DNA from: Dactylonectria macrodidyma
Lineage: Eukaryota; Ascomycota; Sordariomycetes; Hypocreales; Nectriaceae
Length of the DNA stretch: 64,000 nt
Assembly: GCA_020744425.1 (NCBI GenBank)
Contig: JAGMUV010000019.1
Coordinates: 1,240,001 to 1,304,000 of the forward strand
Direction: 5' to 3'
A model generated the notes under the pieces. It ran no database searches. It worked only from the letters and a program-made list of their open reading frames with translations, and was not told where the DNA came from. Below are positions 1 through 11,024 of the stretch, piece after piece (position 1 is the first letter of the stretch; every line of letters starts with the position of its first letter). The translations under genes and the position numbers were made by a program.

Positions 1-29
1 CGGCACAGGTGAGGCGCGAGCTCCACGAG

Positions 30-2512
30 ATGGAGATTGAGGAACCCAATCGCACCCGCGGCTCTCTATGGGGGAAGCGAATAGGCTTCCTGTCTCTGCC
101 CCAGTGGAAGTGGTCTTGGAGGCCGAGGTTACCGCGACTGCGAATCCAGCTTCCCTCGCGCCCAGACGCGCCAGCTGCTGACGATGCCGATGCCGACGCG
201 GCCGCCGACGCCGAAGGTGAATCGGCAACCCGATCAAGGCGGTGCTGGCCCAAGATTGACAGGACTACTCTCATCATCCTAGGCGTGCGCGCCTTCGCCG
301 TTATGATCGTTGTTGGCTTTGTCTACCTCCTCTTCGCCAGTGACCTCTTCAGCAGCTTATCAGACCGCATCGGAGGTGGCTATCGATTCAACCCCGAAGA
401 TCTGCGTGTGCACGTGCAGCAGAGCGTTGATCCTAGGCGGTTGCGCGCTTCTGTCCAGCATTTCTCAAGTTACGCTCACATCGCTGGCACCGAGGGCGAC
501 TATGCTACAGCCATGGATGTTGAGAGCATGTTCAGCCGAGCCGGCCTTGACGAGGTGATGCTCGATGAGTACAAAGTCTACCTCAACTACCCACGCAAGA
601 ACGGCCGAGCCGTGCAAATTATGGACAGCAAGGACAAAGAAAAGGCCGTTTGGACCGCAAAATTGGAAGAAGAGGAGGTTGGAGGCGAGACGGCCGGTCG
701 ACAGACGTATGCCTTCCACGGCCATTCCAAGTCGGGCGATGTCAAAGGGCCCCTAATATACGCAAACTACGGTTCACGAGAAGAATTCCAGCTGCTCAAG
801 GACAAGGGCGTCAAGACGGAAGGAGCTATCGCGTTGGTACGATATCATGGCACTCAAGGCGACCGCGCCCTCAAGGTCAAGGCTGCTGAGCTTGCTGGCT
901 TCGCTGGGTGCATCATATACAGTGATCCCGCTGACGACGGCTTCCTCAAGGGATCCGTCGCGCCGCATGGACCCTGGATGCCTGCCGACGGTGTCCAAAG
1001 AGGTGCCGTCAGTCTCATGAGTTGGGTCGTTGGGGATGTCCTGACCCCCGGCTGGGAAAGCAAAGAAGGACAGCCACGGATGAAGCCGGCCGACAGCCCT
1101 GGTCTCGTTGGTATTCCCAGTCTTCCCCTTGCTTGGAGAGATGCTCAAATCCTGCTACAACATCTCAAGGGACACGGTGAGAAGGTGCCCGAAGCGTGGA
1201 CGGGTGGAGTTCCTGATGTTGACGAGTGGTGGACGGGCGACGACTCATCGCCCATTGTCCGTCTAAAGAACGAGCAGGACGAGGTTGATCAGCAGCCCAT
1301 CTGGAACGTGTATGGCAAGATTGTCGGCATGGAGCAGAAGTCCAAATCTATCATCATTGGTAACCACCGCGACGCTTGGGCATTCGGTGCCACGGATCCG
1401 CACTCGGGCACCGCCGTCATGATTGAAATGGCTCGTATCTTTGGCGACCTGGTTCAGCGAGGCTGGAGGCCCCTAAGGACTATCGAATTCATGTCTTGGG
1501 ATGCCGAAGAGTATAACCTTATTGGCTCAACCGAGTATGTCGAGAACAACCTCGACTCGCTGCGCGAAAACGCATTCGCGTACATCAACCTTGACACGGC
1601 TGTGTCCGGCAACAGCTTACATGCGTCCGGGTCTCCGATGTTCAGAAAGACACTCCTCCACGCCCTCGGGCGAGTCATGGACCCCGTGAGCAACGTAACC
1701 CTGCGAGACCTCTGGAACGGCAGGAAAGCAGATCTGGATGGACTTGGCGCCGGCAGTGATTACGTTGCTTTCCAGGACATTGCAGGCACTAGCTCGTTGG
1801 ACTTGGCGTTCGAGGGAAGCGGATACCCGTATCACTCGAGCTACGACAAGTTCGAAATGATGGAGGAGTACATTGATCCTGGGTTCGTGTACCACGATCT
1901 CATGGCTCAGGTGGTTGGGCTGCTCATCCTCGACCTGGCGGACCGAGCCATTGTTCCTTTTGACATGTCAGCCTATGGCGATCGTCTGGAGAGGTGGGTG
2001 AACGATCTTGAGAATTGGGCCACCAGCAAGACCAGCAAACGGAGCGGTAAATCGGGCAAATCAGGCAAGACAAGCCTATCGTTCAAGGAGCTGAAGGAAG
2101 CCGTGGCGCAAGTCCAGCACAACGCGGAAGAGTTTGAGAAGTGGGAGATGACCTGGGACCGCGCAGTACTCACCAACGGAGGTTGGGAAGACAACGACAT
2201 CGGTGCAAGCCGACTCGAGTATAACAACAAAATGGCCTTTTTTGAGACGTCGTTACTCGACTTAGAACTTGGCGGCGGCGTATGTTCTCTCCGATGTTTA
2301 GGCAAGAAATTTAGACTGACACAATCCAGGTTCCCAACCGAACACAGTTCAAGCATGTCGTCTTCGGGCCACAACTCTGGTCCGGCTATGATGAAGCCTT
2401 CTTTCCTGCCATCCGCGACACGGTGGAGGCGGGGGATTTGAGCGCGGCACAGAGGATCATATCCAAAACAGCTGCAATCATCCGCAAGGCGGCGACAGTC
2501 CTAGAGATATGA
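30..2512 (+). CDS. Vps70 / glutamate carboxypeptidase II-like M28 membrane peptidase
   Basis: Type II membrane zinc peptidase of the transferrin receptor/GCPII (M28B) family; the yeast relative Vps70 acts in vacuolar protein sorting. Exons 30-2279 and 2330-2512; the 50-nt intron (GTATGT...CCAG) is deduced because the first frame otherwise loses the family C-terminus. 810 aa. Cytosolic N-terminus with an Asp/Ala-rich stretch, one membrane segment at about residues 80-103, then protease-associated domain, peptidase domain and C-terminal dimerisation domain. All five zinc ligands expected for GCPII are present: H446, D456, E494, D522 and H602, with general base E493. The frame stays open to the window edge (a GTG lies at 9), so the true start may be upstream; ATG at 30 is the first Met. 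A Lys/Ser/Gly-rich insert (about residues 665-685) interrupts the dimerisation domain. Confident on family, not on substrate. Confidence 0.88.
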
Positions 2513-3117
2513 TGCGAGTGTATAATTTTCTAGCGAGACTAGCGGGATATTGGAGCTCGTGGCTCCCTGACTTCTTTGACACAGGCTTCCCAGACGGCAT
2601 TTTCTTTTTTCACTTTTTCCTCTACATCTTCTTCCCACCCTATATGTGGATCGGGTTTACGTGGCTACACGCGTGTATAGGAGGCATTGCACGGAGTTTG
2701 GTTTGCTGGTTTACTGGTTCGCTATATTTTTGTTGGGTATCCAGCGTCACGCCCAAGGAACAGCGTCCCCCCTCCCCTTTTGGTCAGGGCCATGGGAGGG
2801 TCATTTGCTTTCTTTTTGTCCATAAGTAATGATAGAAAGATGAAGGGGACGCAAGGTGACTTCAATGTCGAATTCTTTAATACGATTGAGTCTGACATGA
2901 ATGAACAGTCTGAGGGCATGGTGCAAGTTTCCGGGATGTAATGATGAGTGTCGTTTATGTCAGGCATAAACAACTTCATAAGAGATGAGGTCCATTCATC
3001 AGAAAAAAAAACGAAGAAATCAATTGCGAAGCTTGTGGTTTCATAAGTGACTCTCCATCTATAGTCTTGTTCAATGGATTAGCCTACTTCCTTCCTATTG
3101 CTCGGGTTACCAGTCAA
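2513..3117. other. intergenic, 3' flanks of two convergent genes
   Basis: No supportable gene. Holds the 3' UTRs of the M28 peptidase (+) and the Dap1-like gene (-), which converge here. T-rich around 2595-2640. Confidence 0.6.
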
Positions 3118-3736
3118 TCAAGGCTTGTGGTTTGCCTCGTAATCATCAACGGAAACCAGACGTCCTACAACCTCGTACTTCTCGAGGAACCTCTCCTCCC
3201 AGCCCTGCAGGGCCTCCAATTGGTCCTTGTCCAGCCCCTCCAGCTTGTCCAGGGGCCCCTTGAGGTCGGCCGTCAGCATGTCCTCGTCAAAGCTGCCGCA
3301 TGCGAGACCGCGGCTGGCATCTCGACCTGCGAAGTTGGCGTAGGGGCCACCGGGCCCGTAGAAGTTGCGGCCGCGCGAGACGTCGAAGACGCGGCCTCGG
3401 ACGGCGAGGTAGACGGGGGAGTCGTCGGCGCCGGAGAAGGGCAGCAGCGTGAGCGGCGTGTAGGTGCGGAAGACGGTGGCGGGGGCGTCGCGGGGCAGCG
3501 CTGGAGGCGGGGACGAGCGGATGAGGGCGTAGCAGGTGTAGAGGACGGCCGAGAGGAGGATGAGGTTGAGAGGCGAGACGAGGGATGATCTGGGCGCGCT
3601 GTTAGCAGGTTGGTAGCGACGGGCTATAGCGAGGTCGCCGTCGATAATGCTGGTGGAAGTGGAAGGTGGAAGCCAAAACGTACGTATCAAAACCCTTTGT
3701 GGCCTGTTCGGCCATCTGACGCTCAACGTAGTCCAT
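3118..3736 (-). CDS. dap1: Dap1-like cytochrome b5-fold heme-binding membrane protein (MAPR family)
   Basis: Membrane-associated progesterone receptor family, Dap1/PGRMC1 type. In yeast, Dap1 binds heme and supports cytochrome P450 Erg11 in ergosterol synthesis at the ER. Exons on the minus strand: 3736-3684 and 3598-3118, with an 85-nt intron (GTACGT...ACAG). 177 aa. N-terminus starting MDYVERQMAEQA, one membrane anchor at about 28-44, then the cytochrome b5-like domain (about 66-160) with the family Tyr-rich segment (NFYGPGGPYANFAGRDASRG) where Tyr ligands the heme. A first exon of only 17 codons is easily missed: read without it, the start would be at 3726 in an intronic frame. A 24-G tract lies about 50 bp 5' of the ATG. 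Confidence 0.9.
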
Positions 3737-5019
3737 TGCTAGCGGGTGAGATTTGCCGAGTATGCGCGGAAGGGGAGTGAGAGAAAGAGGGGGGGGGGGG
3801 GGGGGGGGGGGGAGGAGGAGAGCGAAGGACGGAGGAAGTCGAGAGAAGACGGTCGAAGCTCGGAGTCGTGGGTTGCGTGCGAGGTGCAAGGCGGCGAAGC
3901 AAGGCGGGGTGCCACAAGAGGGACCAGATAATCCTACCAGGGCAGGTTCTTAGGCTGATGGTTGCGCAAAAATCTAGGCTGCGTCGAAGAGGTTGGTAGA
4001 GAAGCAGGTTGGCCGAAGCGTGCAACTGGGTACAGAGTATTGTGCGTGGAAACGTGTAAGAAGAGAGGAAGACAGCTCCGACGCGGCCGAGGTGGATGTT
4101 GGGGTTTGAAGATGTTGCCGTTAAACATGTCGGGTCGCCCGCCTCCGACTCCACATTTGCGACAAGCACGGAATGCTTCCCACCATTATTGCCGATTACT
4201 TAGACTACCTAGGTACCTTAGGTAAGGTACCTACCTCCATAGGTAGTCACCCCCTGACAATTCTCACAGTCCTAATCCGTTTCTAGTGCGAAGCCTGAGC
4301 GATCGCTGCTTTAACCTGAGCAGTGGGCGGGCCGTCCCGATCTTCTGCTTCAAACACCAACACTTTGCAACTCACCACCCCCGGATTGCCAAGGTCTCGA
4401 GTAAACACCCTGCGTCCCCACAGCCTACCTTGCCCGTAGCGAATTGATGTCATCGGCCCAAGGGTTGCGAGGGTACGATTCCACATCAATTCATGTCTGG
4501 ATTGAACATGAATCACTTTTGCCGTCGAATCTAATAAAGGCTCTTCAGAGATGATGGTCCAGCACCAGGGGCCGGCACCCTGCCAATGCACTGCTCCTCA
4601 TCATACAAGGCTGGTATGACGTCGGGTATAGGGGTGCGTTCACGGGACCAACACTTGCTAACCCTCTCGGCGCCTAAGACATGCCTACATGTCAAATGGA
4701 AAAGCTGCAGCGGGGCATGGGTTCAGAGTACCCTCGAGCAGATATTTTGAACTCGCGTCATAATTACAAGTCTACCTAAACGAGGTCGCGAGTAAGCCTC
4801 AAGTGGCTGGCTTAGAGATACCGTGTGACGATACCTGGCCAGTCAGGAAGCAGAACCGACATAAACACATGTGTACAGCAGCCTGCTACGTGGGCTCAAG
4901 GTAGGCAAAAGTGGCTCAAAGTAGCTATCGCTGCTGATGAGACTCTCTCAAGACTGTTACAACCGATATGCCCAAACAGCCCCTTCATGTCTAGGCCCTG
5001 AACGTTGAGGTTCCGCCTT
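3737..5019. other. intergenic region with a long G homopolymer and AGGTACCT palindromes
   Basis: No supportable gene. Contains the Dap1 promoter, the 24-nt G run (3789-3812) and a near-palindromic cluster of AGGTACCT-type motifs at about 4205-4245. The reading frame at 4283-4591 (-) resembles nothing I recognise and has no gene context. Confidence 0.55.
3789..3812 (+). repeat. 24-nt G homopolymer (C tract on the Dap1 coding strand)
   Basis: Uninterrupted run of 24 G. It lies 53 bp upstream of the Dap1 start codon, so on the transcribed sense strand it is a C tract in the promoter or 5' UTR. The length may be unreliable because homopolymers are error-prone in sequencing. Confidence 0.95.
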
Positions 5020-6073
5020 TCACCATTCGTCATCGTGCCATGGCTCCTCTCGTGATTCCACCCACAGGGTTGCCTTCTTCCTCCCTTGGTGATTAGAGTC
5101 ATACTTAAACAGCACCCGACCTGATGAGGTTGTGAACAATGCTTCATCATCCCGGTCCTTGCGCTGGTAGATCGGCTCCTTCCAGCGGTCGTCGTGGGTC
5201 GCCGGGTCCAGCGCCGGAATGATCTCGCCAACAGTTGTCTTGATCAAATCCCACTTGGTACGGTACGCGTTTGGGTTGTTCGCATAACAGCTTCTCTCCG
5301 GGTGAACGATGTAAGCTCTGACAGAGTCATCATTTCCCAATATCCCCTGATCAACCTTGTCCTGCATCTTACGTCCTTTGTCGTTGGTCTCACCGTCCTT
5401 CATGGGTTGAATGACAGTGCGCTGAAAGACTTGCGTGTTTGTCTCGGATTTGACGCGCCTCCAAATGTCGTCTGGGCTGAATGAGATGCTCTCCCAGAAA
5501 TGAGAAGCGTATACTCCGCTGCGGCTGATGATCCAGACAGATGTGCAACCGCAGAGTCCCATGGTGCCCAGTGAGAAGCCCTTGCGGCTATCTGCGAAAC
5601 TCCTCGAGACGGCCGTGTTGATATCTGTCCCTTTTGGAATCTGCCAGACAATCTGCTGTGCTTTCGGAACCTCGTTGGTCATGAAATTTTCCATGTTACC
5701 ATTCGGGAGCGTCATGTCCCGGACATTGAGCTTCGGGGTGGTGAAGCCATCGTGAGTAGCAATCATGCGCTTGAAGGCGGCCTGCTCAGGGCTTCCGTCG
5801 GTGTTGACCCGAGGAGCGCAAGCTCTATCGCAGTGTGCATACTCCTCGTTTGGATCAACACGTCTGAAGATGTTATCGGAAACAAGACTAAACGACGGGT
5901 CGCGGCCTGTTTGTATCCCATCTTGGTCAGTCGCAATCCCTTGCAAAGATCAAAGTAGTCAGCAGGGGAGCAAAAGGGCTCTCACCGAGGTTGAGCGCGG
6001 ATGCCAACGATAAGAAACTCAAGAGTAAGAGCAATACAGCTCGGAGACCAACAAGGCTTTTGAGAGAGGTCAT
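5020..6073 (-). CDS. secreted protein of unknown function, 335 aa
   Basis: Exons on the minus strand: 6073-5986 and 5939-5020, with a 46-nt intron (GTGAGA...GCAAG). The first exon encodes a clear signal peptide (MTSLKSLVGLRAVLLLLLSF, cleavage probably near the SASA sequence), so the mature protein of about 310 aa is predicted to be extracellular. The body has a Gly/Cys-rich motif GFSLGTMGLCGCTSVWII at about residues 150-167, followed by a conserved-looking RSGVYASHFWE segment, then an acidic/basic polar C-terminus ending in EEPWHDDEW. I do not recognise a characterised family; the layout resembles uncharacterised secreted ascomycete proteins. No catalytic motif can be assigned. The start is fixed by the signal peptide. 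Confidence 0.72.
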
Positions 6074-6864
6074 ATTGTCTGAGTCTCCCAAGCGAGAGAT
6101 GCTGATAATGATGGGGGAAAAAATAGAATTATCAAAGGTAGAATTGCGAGAGCATGTACAGGTCTTCGTATAATACTGCCAGTGTTTGGTGCTCGTGGAA
6201 ATATGACTGACTTAAGTAGTATATTGGGTCATCCCACATTGCCAGCACCTTGCCCCGTGTGTTTCCATTAATATCATGGGCTCACTCTTGAGTAGGATCC
6301 TTCGGTTTCCCTTCTGTCCAACGGAACGGCATGAGCGGCGTAGTCAATGGCCCCAAATTGCCGTAGCGTTTACTATTCTCATCATCATCATAGGAATCCT
6401 AGGACAAAATCCTTCTACATACTATATTTTGCATCTTCTCATGCAAACAGACACGCAAGTACAGATCTAAATCTGTAAATAGGAAAGACAAGTATCAAGA
6501 ATCCTATGAGTTTCAAGCATCGTATTCACTTCAGCTATTCAACCTATACAGTCAGCTTTAAGGTTAAATGTCAAGGATTTTCTATCTTGCCGCCCCCAAT
6601 GGTTCCTTTCCCCGTAACCCTATTTGCGAGTATGGGCGACGTGATCCCTACTGCAGTTACGGGCCGACCGCTGCAGCATAGCCACGAACCAAAGGCAGGT
6701 GTGCATGCAGTGCATGCAACGTTAAGTTAAGTTACATCCGCGGCCCGAAAAGAGAGCACACTGGTTTTTCGACTTTGGCAAAGAAGGATTTCAATTACAA
6801 GCACTCGTCTGACTCGCCTTTCAGCTCTAAACTCTCCGCTCTCCGCTCTCCGCTCTCGGCTACC
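6074..6864. other. intergenic, no gene seen
   Basis: Upstream region of the secreted 335-aa gene and 3' flank of the ankyrin gene, both on the minus strand. A short CTCCGCTCTC tandem lies at about 6832-6857. Nothing else supportable. Confidence 0.5.
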
Positions 6865-7737
6865 CTAATTAGTTTTCCCCTTCCCTAGGTTCTCCAGCAT
6901 CTCGGCAACCTCGTCATACCCACGCGACCGAGCTACATCAGCCGCTGTACATCCATCGACAACGGCCCCCACATCCACACCCTCTGTCTCTGCGAGCACT
7001 TTGGCTTCCTCCTTCATGCCCAGTGATGCGGCGTAGTGAAGCGGCGTACCCGTGCCCGGGTCTTCGTAGGATGGGTCGGCGCCTCGGGATAGAAGATGTT
7101 TCAGCATCGCTACGCCGCCGTAGGCCGTCGGGCGGATGGCCACGTGCAGGATGCGTTTCTCCTTGCTGAGATCAGCACCGGATGCGAGGAGGAGGTCTAT
7201 GGTCTGCTCGATCTCGGGCGAGACTTTGTGGATGGCGCATGTGCCGAGGGGGGTGACGCCGCGGTCGTTGGGGAGGTCAGGCTGCGCGCCGTGATCGAGG
7301 AGCCATTGGACCAATACTGGGTTTTGCACGGCGAGCCTTCACAAGTTGTTAGCTAGCCTTCGCTCGGCTAAAGGGGAGAAATCGAATTTCGTATTTGTGA
7401 CTGAAAGCCATGAAAAAACTTACCGTAGAGGTGGTTGTCCCATATAATCGCGCGTGTTCACGTCAAAGCCGTGATTGACCAACTCCTCAAAAACGCGAAT
7501 ATCCTGCCTGTTCAGCAGCATGGCGAAAGATCCATCGGTGAGCTTGGCCCCGTGGGTAAGCAAGGCTCCCACGATGGGCCTGCGAGAGCTCACGATGGCA
7601 TCGTAGAGGCAGTCGTCTAGTTCCTCTTGCCAACCATCATCGGTGCCTTGGCGGGCCGTCTGATCCTTCAGGATTGCCTCAACCCGCTCAAGATCACCAG
7701 ACTTGCAAGTTTGCGAAAGACTGGGGGCTGCCTCCAT
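6865..7737 (-). CDS. ankyrin-repeat protein, 261 aa
   Basis: Exons on the minus strand: 7737-7424 and 7336-6865, with an 87-nt intron (GTAAGT...TGAAG). Nearly the whole protein is ankyrin repeats: recognisable units include DYMGQPPLRLAVQNP, NDRGVTPLGTCAIHK, an ILHVAIRPTAYGG unit, DPGTGTPLHYAASLG and a final CTAADVARSRGYDEVAEML. No catalytic, HET or kinase domain is attached, so the role is presumably protein binding with an unknown partner. The frame is open back to an ATG at 7923, which would give 323 aa; the extra 62 residues are low-complexity Ser/Pro and look like a translated leader, so the Met before EAAPSLSQTCKSGDLERVE is preferred. Confidence 0.75.
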
Positions 7738-8577
7738 TGTGCGATAACGGGCAACGGGCAAAGAGCTGAATTCCGGAGGCGAAGTTGGTGCAGCGGCGAA
7801 TGATGACAGTTGGGGTGGGGTAAGAAGATCGAATGAAGGTAGAATGTCAGATGAGACTGTAAAAGTTCCTCGGTGATGTTTCGGGTCGCTGTGGGAGAAG
7901 AGAACTGAGGAAACGATTCTCATGAGAGGATGAAAAGCCGTATTCGATGTTTTATTTTAGGCAAGCTCCATGGGAGAGGATCGCAGGAACCTGAATGGTG
8001 GCGAAGCAACAAAAACCCATGTCTCATGTTGGATTGGATGGTACTAGGCGTCAGTTGCCGCGCCGTATGCAGGTCATCAGGAACGGCTGTCCCCCTCACG
8101 CCGCAAATCCTTTGTGCGTTTAGCTTTGGTATAAGCTCGCTGAAACTTTGAGATCCTGCGTATCATGTGCAGCTCGATTAGATTTTCGGGGGCTGAAGGA
8201 TTGTGGTCCTTCGAGCCCGAACCAGGTACGCAAGATGTAGGTGCTCAGCTTACGATCCGTTTCGAGAATACGAGCCGAATCCTATGGTTCCCATCAGCTT
8301 CATGAGACCAAGGCAAATGCAACCTTCGGCCTTGCAATCCTCCAAAAGATCAAGAGCAACTTCTGTAGATGGAAGACGAGAATAGCTCAAGTGAGAGCCA
8401 GCTAGGAGTACACCTTGTATTTTTAGAAAACATATCTCAAGTTGCTTTTCTTCCAATTCTATAAAGTAGAGGCAGTCGAAGCTATACAGCAATGAAACCT
8501 GATTCATCATCAACATTCACATCCTTTCCTATCTTTCCTTGTATCCTTTCTCGCAAGAGCGAGACTTACCTTCTACC
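7738..8577. other. divergent promoter region between ankyrin and secreted-protein genes
   Basis: Shared 5' region for the ankyrin gene (-) and the large secreted-protein gene (+). No other supportable gene. Confidence 0.5.
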
Positions 8578-11024
8578 ATGTTATTCCGCGCCATCTTCGT
8601 CAGCTCTTTATGCTCTTTAGTAGTCGGCGAGACATTCGACTTGGGCGATGTCGAGCAATACAAGGGAGACTCTGTAAGTGTTTTCTCTTTGCTGTCCACA
8701 GCTATCCCTTCGCTTCTTCATATGCGAATAAGAGAAAAAGGCTAACGGCATCATTCTTCCCTCTTGTAGGATCCTGGCAACTTGAATGGAGGCTCCGTTC
8801 TTCTTACTAGAGGCGAGTCCGATGGCCTCAGGATCGAGCTGGGAACCGACACGCAAGCCAAAGTCAAGTCTGCCATAGACGGCGGCTGTGCTGACCTCAA
8901 CAATGAGTGTTACCAGGGCGTCTACAATGTTCTAAATGACGCTGAGCTGGAGTTTGACGGACAGTACGAGAAGCGTGAGCTTGTGACCTTGGTCTCCAGA
9001 TCGGCTGGCGTGATCCTCGCCGTTGTGTTTGCCGTCGTTGGCATCATTATCGAGTACAACCGGCTCCACAACACTGAAGAGTCTATGCGTGTTGTGAATA
9101 TCCCGGTGGCCAAGGCCAGTGAGGCTTCCGTGTTTGGCTCTTATCAGCCTGTCACTGTCTCAGCCCAGGGGTCTGCCATCGTCACGGTGACGCCCACTCC
9201 CGATCCAACTTCGCTCCAAGGGTAAGTCTACGCCCACCTGACTGTCCTCTGCAATGCATACGATATAGAGTATCATGAGCTTCGAGCTGACGAATCTGCA
9301 AAAGACAAATTGAACCAACAGTCGTTCCCATCACGGAAGCTATCGACGGATACCAGCCAGGTGACTTCATGGCCAAACTGGACCCAGACCTCGCTGCTCG
9401 TATTGATGAGATTATGCATCGCACATCCCAGTGCCAGGACGGCAGCGCGTTTGACAGCAGCCACCCGGCATCGAGGAAGCGTGACCCCGGAACCTTGGGG
9501 AACGCCATCTGTGGTGCCCAGGGCGCCGCCGCCATGGCACAACCAGGAGGCACTCTCAACGACATTCTTCTCATCAACGGACCAACATTCCATTTCCGGG
9601 CCGCCGAGTTTGCCGCTGCGGCCCAGCAGGTGGTCAACTTTGTTCGTGACTGGGCGCCTATCTTGGCTCTTGATCCTGCTATGGCAACCGAAGTCGGCCA
9701 AACTCTGTTCATCCTCGCAGTCGACACCCTCATGAACGGCGTCCCTCTCGCCGCCGAAAACCCAGTCAAGCAGGATCTTGTCGAAGAAGGCGAACCCGAT
9801 GAGGACCCTTCCATCACCACCACCACGGATTGCCCCAGGCCTACCGAGTGCGTGGTCAACTGCGATGGCGCGGGTGACAAGTTTTACATCTGCGAAACTG
9901 ACTGCCAGACCAAGACGGACGAATGCGCCACCGACACCTCCAACACCATGTTGGTGACGACGACAGCGACCCACGAATGGGACGCGTACGCCACGGCCAG
10001 CAGCGAGTCGGGCGAGGACCTCCAAGCGCAGGATCCCGAGTGCGAGAACCAAGCGAACCGTTCCAACTTTCCCGTCAAGGTCTTTTATGATGTAAACAGC
10101 GACCAGAATGTCGTGCATCAGTTCTGCGACGAGGTTGGCAACGACCAGGGCAGCTCACTCAGCATGATTGTCGATTCCCACGGGTCCAAGTTGCCAAACC
10201 TGAGGAGGCGATCGCCACCGGCAAACGCCGACGATTATCAAGATTACAAAGTTTCCCTGACCTGGGAGCCTGCAGAAGGGGCGGACATGGCTTCGTGCCC
10301 GAAGAGTTGCAAGGACGTATGGTACGGAATAGCTCAGGGAGGATGTAAGTTGACCCCCCCAACCGATGGCCTTTTGGCCTTCCCTAAATCCCAATCCCAC
10401 CTACTTCAATAGTCAAAAAGAACCTTTACTCACTTTATTTTTTTATTTTTTTTTCAACAGGCGGAAGCGCAAGCGGTCAAGCAACATCAATGACCGTCAA
10501 GGGATCCCAAAACATCGGCTGCGGCACCTACGGCTGGGAGATCCTCAGCCCCCAAGAGTCCAGCGAGCCCGAACAGAACATCTCGCCCCTCGAAGTCGGT
10601 CCCATTCAGTGCAGGCCGCGCGAAGACGGCCACTCGGACACGACCCCATCCGACATTTCCATGGGCAGCAAGCTTCTCTGCGGCGACCTTCCCGAGGACT
10701 TTGGCCCGGACACCACAAAGTGGCAAAAGGATATCAACGGGTGGATGCAAGGCCATCCCATGACTTTCTCTGTCGAGTGGGAGCAGGGGTGCAAGACCAC
10801 GGTCGATAGCCAGAATGCAAAGTGGCCGGTTGGTGACCATGATGCGGCGCAGCAGCTCTGCTACTTTTTGTTCTTGAACAACTGGCAAAACTGTAAGCTC
10901 TTAACCCTTCAATACTTCTCGTGTGAGCCCGAGCGAATGCTGACAAGCGTGAATAGGTGACAATGGAGGCAATGGAGGTTCAACAAAGGTTGGCTGCTTG
11001 GTCTATACGTATTACCCCAGGTAG
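8578..11024 (+). CDS. large secreted or membrane-anchored protein of unknown function, 695 aa
   Basis: Five exons deduced from splice sites: 8578-8673, 8770-9221, 9305-10344, 10461-10892, 10957-11024; all phases agree and sum to 696 codons. Signal peptide MLFRAIFVSSLCSLVVG. A strongly hydrophobic segment lies at about residues 108-125 (SAGVILAVVFAVVGIII), so the mature protein may be membrane-anchored or the segment buried. The centre has a Thr-rich linker and a Cys-rich stretch (CPRPTECVVNCDGAG and following). The C-terminal 250 residues contain spaced Cys, a KVFYDVNSDQNVVHQFC block and a LCYFLFLNNWQNC block. It ends in a Gly/Asn linker and a short tail. No catalytic family recognised. Inference: extracellular, disulphide-rich. 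The last exon and intron are the least certain. Confidence 0.7.

Noticed and set aside
4283..4591. 102-aa minus-strand frame between Dap1 and the secreted protein
   Set aside because: No family, no splice or promoter support, ordinary length for chance.
9273..10118. 281-aa minus-strand frame opposite the large secreted-protein gene
   Set aside because: Shadow frame: the plus strand has signal peptide, consistent splice phases and Cys pattern; the minus frame has none.
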